This document shows, piece by piece, positions 62,612 through 64,000 of a DNA stretch of 64,000 nucleotides; position 1 is the first letter of the stretch, and each line of letters starts with the position of its first letter. The notes beneath the pieces are model-generated. The model saw only the letters and a list, made by a program, of their open reading frames with translations, was not told the DNA's origin and did not search any database. This DNA comes from Gimesia aquarii (GTDB lineage Bacteria; Planctomycetota; Planctomycetia; Planctomycetales; Planctomycetaceae). Where the stretch lies: positions 620,001 to 684,000 of the forward strand of contig NZ_CP037920.1 in the NCBI RefSeq assembly GCF_007748195.1, written 5' to 3'. The translations under genes and the position numbers were made by a program.

Positions 62612-62686
62612 TATTTAATAAATAGAGATGAGTTTAACGGTTAGATTTACCAATCCTTAGAATTATAAGTAAAGATATCAAAAGCC

Positions 62687-64000
62687 ATGGCTTCAGTAAC
62701 AGCAGAGCCAATTGACACAACAATCGAAGTTCCCGGTAAGCGAACACCGCTTGTGACCGGCGCCCACAATTATGGCACAGTGACCGACGCCGTCTGTAGA
62801 CTGGCTGAATGCAAAACGCCCCTGGCCTGGTATGTGGCGTTGGGTATTTCGGCTTCCCTGATGGGAATGCTATTTGGTCTGGTGGGGTACTTGATCATCA
62901 CAGGTGTCGGTGTCTGGGGTAACCGCAGTCCTGTCTTCTGGGGCTGGCCGATTGTGAATTTCGTGTTTTGGGTCGGAATTGGTCACGCTGGTACTTTGAT
63001 TTCGGCTATTTTATTTTTGTTCCGTCAAGACTGGCGGACTGGAATCAACCGTGCTGCGGAAGCAATGACAATTTTTGCTGTCATTTGTGCAGGTTTGTTT
63101 CCTGGAATTCATATTGGTCGGGTTTGGCTGGCGTATTGGTTATTCCCAATTCCCAACCAGATGGCAATGTGGCCTAACTTTCGTAGTCCTTTGTTGTGGG
63201 ATGTATTTGCTGTTTCAACTTATGCAACAGTTTCCCTTTTGTTCTGGTATATGGGCATGATTCCTGACTTGGCATCGTTGCGAGATCGGGCAAAAGGAAA
63301 AATTCAACAATTTGCCTATGGTTTATTTTCGCTGGGATGGAATGGCTCTTCCAGGCATTGGCATCGTTACGAACGAGCTTACCTACTACTGGCCGCTTTG
63401 GCGACACCACTCGTGTTAAGTGTGCATACCATCGTTAGTTTTGACTTTGCTGTTTCTCAGTTACCGGGTTGGCATACAACGATTTTCCCCCCTTATTTTG
63501 TGGCAGGTGCTGTTTTCAGCGGGTTTGCGATGGTGTTGACTTTAATGATTCCCGTCAGATCGATTTGTGGAATCAAGGATTTACTCACTGATCGTCACCT
63601 CGAAAACATGACTAAGGTGATTATCGCCACAGGTTCGATGGTGGGATATGCCTATGCGATGGAATTTTTCATTGCCTGGTATGGTGGTAACCGTTATGAA
63701 ACCTTTGCTTTCATTAACCGGGCTTTTGGTCCCTATGCCTGGGCCTATTGGATTATGGTGACTTGCAACGTCATCAGCCCTCAGTTGTTCTGGATTAAAA
63801 AAATCCGCACCACCCCCTGGATGATATTTGTGGTTTGTATTTTTGTGAATATTGGTATGTGGTTTGAGCGTTTTGTAATTACGGTCACATCCCTAAGTCG
63901 TGACTTTCTGCCCTCCAGTTGGGGATATTTCAAACCCACCATTGTTGATGTTTTAATGTTAATTGGTAGTTTCGGTTTGTTTATGACATTGTTTCTGCTC
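62687..64000 (+). CDS. actC: Alternative complex III quinol-binding subunit ActC (NrfD-like), 3' end outside the window
   Basis: At least 438 residues are encoded without a stop before the right edge, so the gene is partial. About ten membrane helices are expected. Helices seen include [40 protein letters not shown] and [20 protein letters not shown], with HxGR and GIGHAG motifs of the NrfD/ActC family that line the quinol site. [20 protein letters not shown] and [18 protein letters not shown] fit the second helix bundle. ActC oxidises menaquinol and couples it to ActB. ActD, ActE, ActF and a caa3-type oxidase would be expected downstream. Confidence 0.93.
   Translation, partial: MASVTAEPIDTTIEVPGKRTPLVTGAHNYGTVTDAVCRLAECKTPLAWYVALGISASLMGMLFGLVGYLIITGVGVWGNRSPVFWGWPIVNFVFWVGIGHAGTLISAILFLFRQDWRTGINRAAEAMTIFAVICAGLFPGIHIGRVWLAYWLFPIPNQMAMWPNFRSPLLWDVFAVSTYATVSLLFWYMGMIPDLASLRDRAKGKIQQFAYGLFSLGWNGSSRHWHRYERAYLLLAALATPLVLSVHTIVSFDFAVSQLPGWHTTIFPPYFVAGAVFSGFAMVLTLMIPVRSICGIKDLLTDRHLENMTKVIIATGSMVGYAYAMEFFIAWYGGNRYETFAFINRAFGPYAWAYWIMVTCNVISPQLFWIKKIRTTPWMIFVVCIFVNIGMWFERFVITVTSLSRDFLPSSWGYFKPTIVDVLMLIGSFGLFMTLFLL

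Overview
The window is about 64 kb of a member of the Planctomycetota, probably the order Planctomycetales. The evidence is the gene content: two DUF1559 prepilin-like proteins, DUF1549/DUF1553 and DUF1501 proteins, two sulfatases, DUF1080, ThuA, a XylR-type regulator, a sigma factor with an N-terminal helix-turn-helix of the planctomycete type, and alternative complex III. Base composition is moderate. A Gimesia-like genus would fit but I cannot prove it. I see no insertion sequence, prophage, CRISPR array or rRNA, so this looks like core chromosome.

Layout. 1-745: 5' part of a sigma factor on the minus strand. 1550-4476: DUF1549/DUF1553 plus DUF1501 pair. 4588-5987: DUF1559 plus small lipoprotein, minus strand. 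6475-9545: two related zinc-ribbon / membrane anchor / STN-like proteins. 9584-14420: BFD-type ferredoxin, then an ABC exporter made of ATPase, FtsX-type permease and HlyD-type adaptor. 14442-20689: TolB-like propeller, second DUF1501, small lipoprotein, TIM-barrel protein, sulfatase. 20847-25667: GntR regulator with a visible operator, ABC ATPase and two tandem paralogous membrane proteins. 25920-29676: di-haem peroxidase, beta-propeller, 2-Cys peroxiredoxin, short-chain dehydrogenase. 29958-34909: ThuA, a second DUF1559/lipoprotein module, a XylR-type regulator with direct-repeat sites, TerC. 35127-37895: ECF sigma factor facing away from DUF547, zinc-finger anti-sigma and cytochrome P460-like genes. 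37922-40500: two coupled glycosyltransferases. 41273-49242: propeller, ankyrin protein, initiator tRNA, sulfatase, DUF1080, DUF58 and hypothetical proteins. 49598-55909: FG-GAP protein, a GAF-HlyD fusion and a divergent TolC-type protein. 56184-56690: infC. 56856-58856: Gfo/Idh/MocA oxidoreductase and about 1 kb of non-coding DNA with gene remnants. 58857-64000: actA, actB and the start of actC, the electron-transfer core of alternative complex III.

The most unusual signals concern translation initiation and control sites. infC has no usable AUG, GUG or UUG start near its ribosome binding site and appears to start at AUC. It also lacks the usual downstream rpmI-rplT. The only tRNA in the window is an initiator tRNA-fMet in which one of the three near-universal anticodon-stem G:C pairs is A:U. 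IF3 is the factor that inspects both features, so the two observations may be connected. Two clear operators are visible: a perfect 12-bp inverted repeat over the GntR promoter, and a perfect 15-bp direct repeat with 22-bp period upstream of the XylR-type gene.

Functions of most planctomycete-specific families here are inferred from family membership only. No database search was possible.
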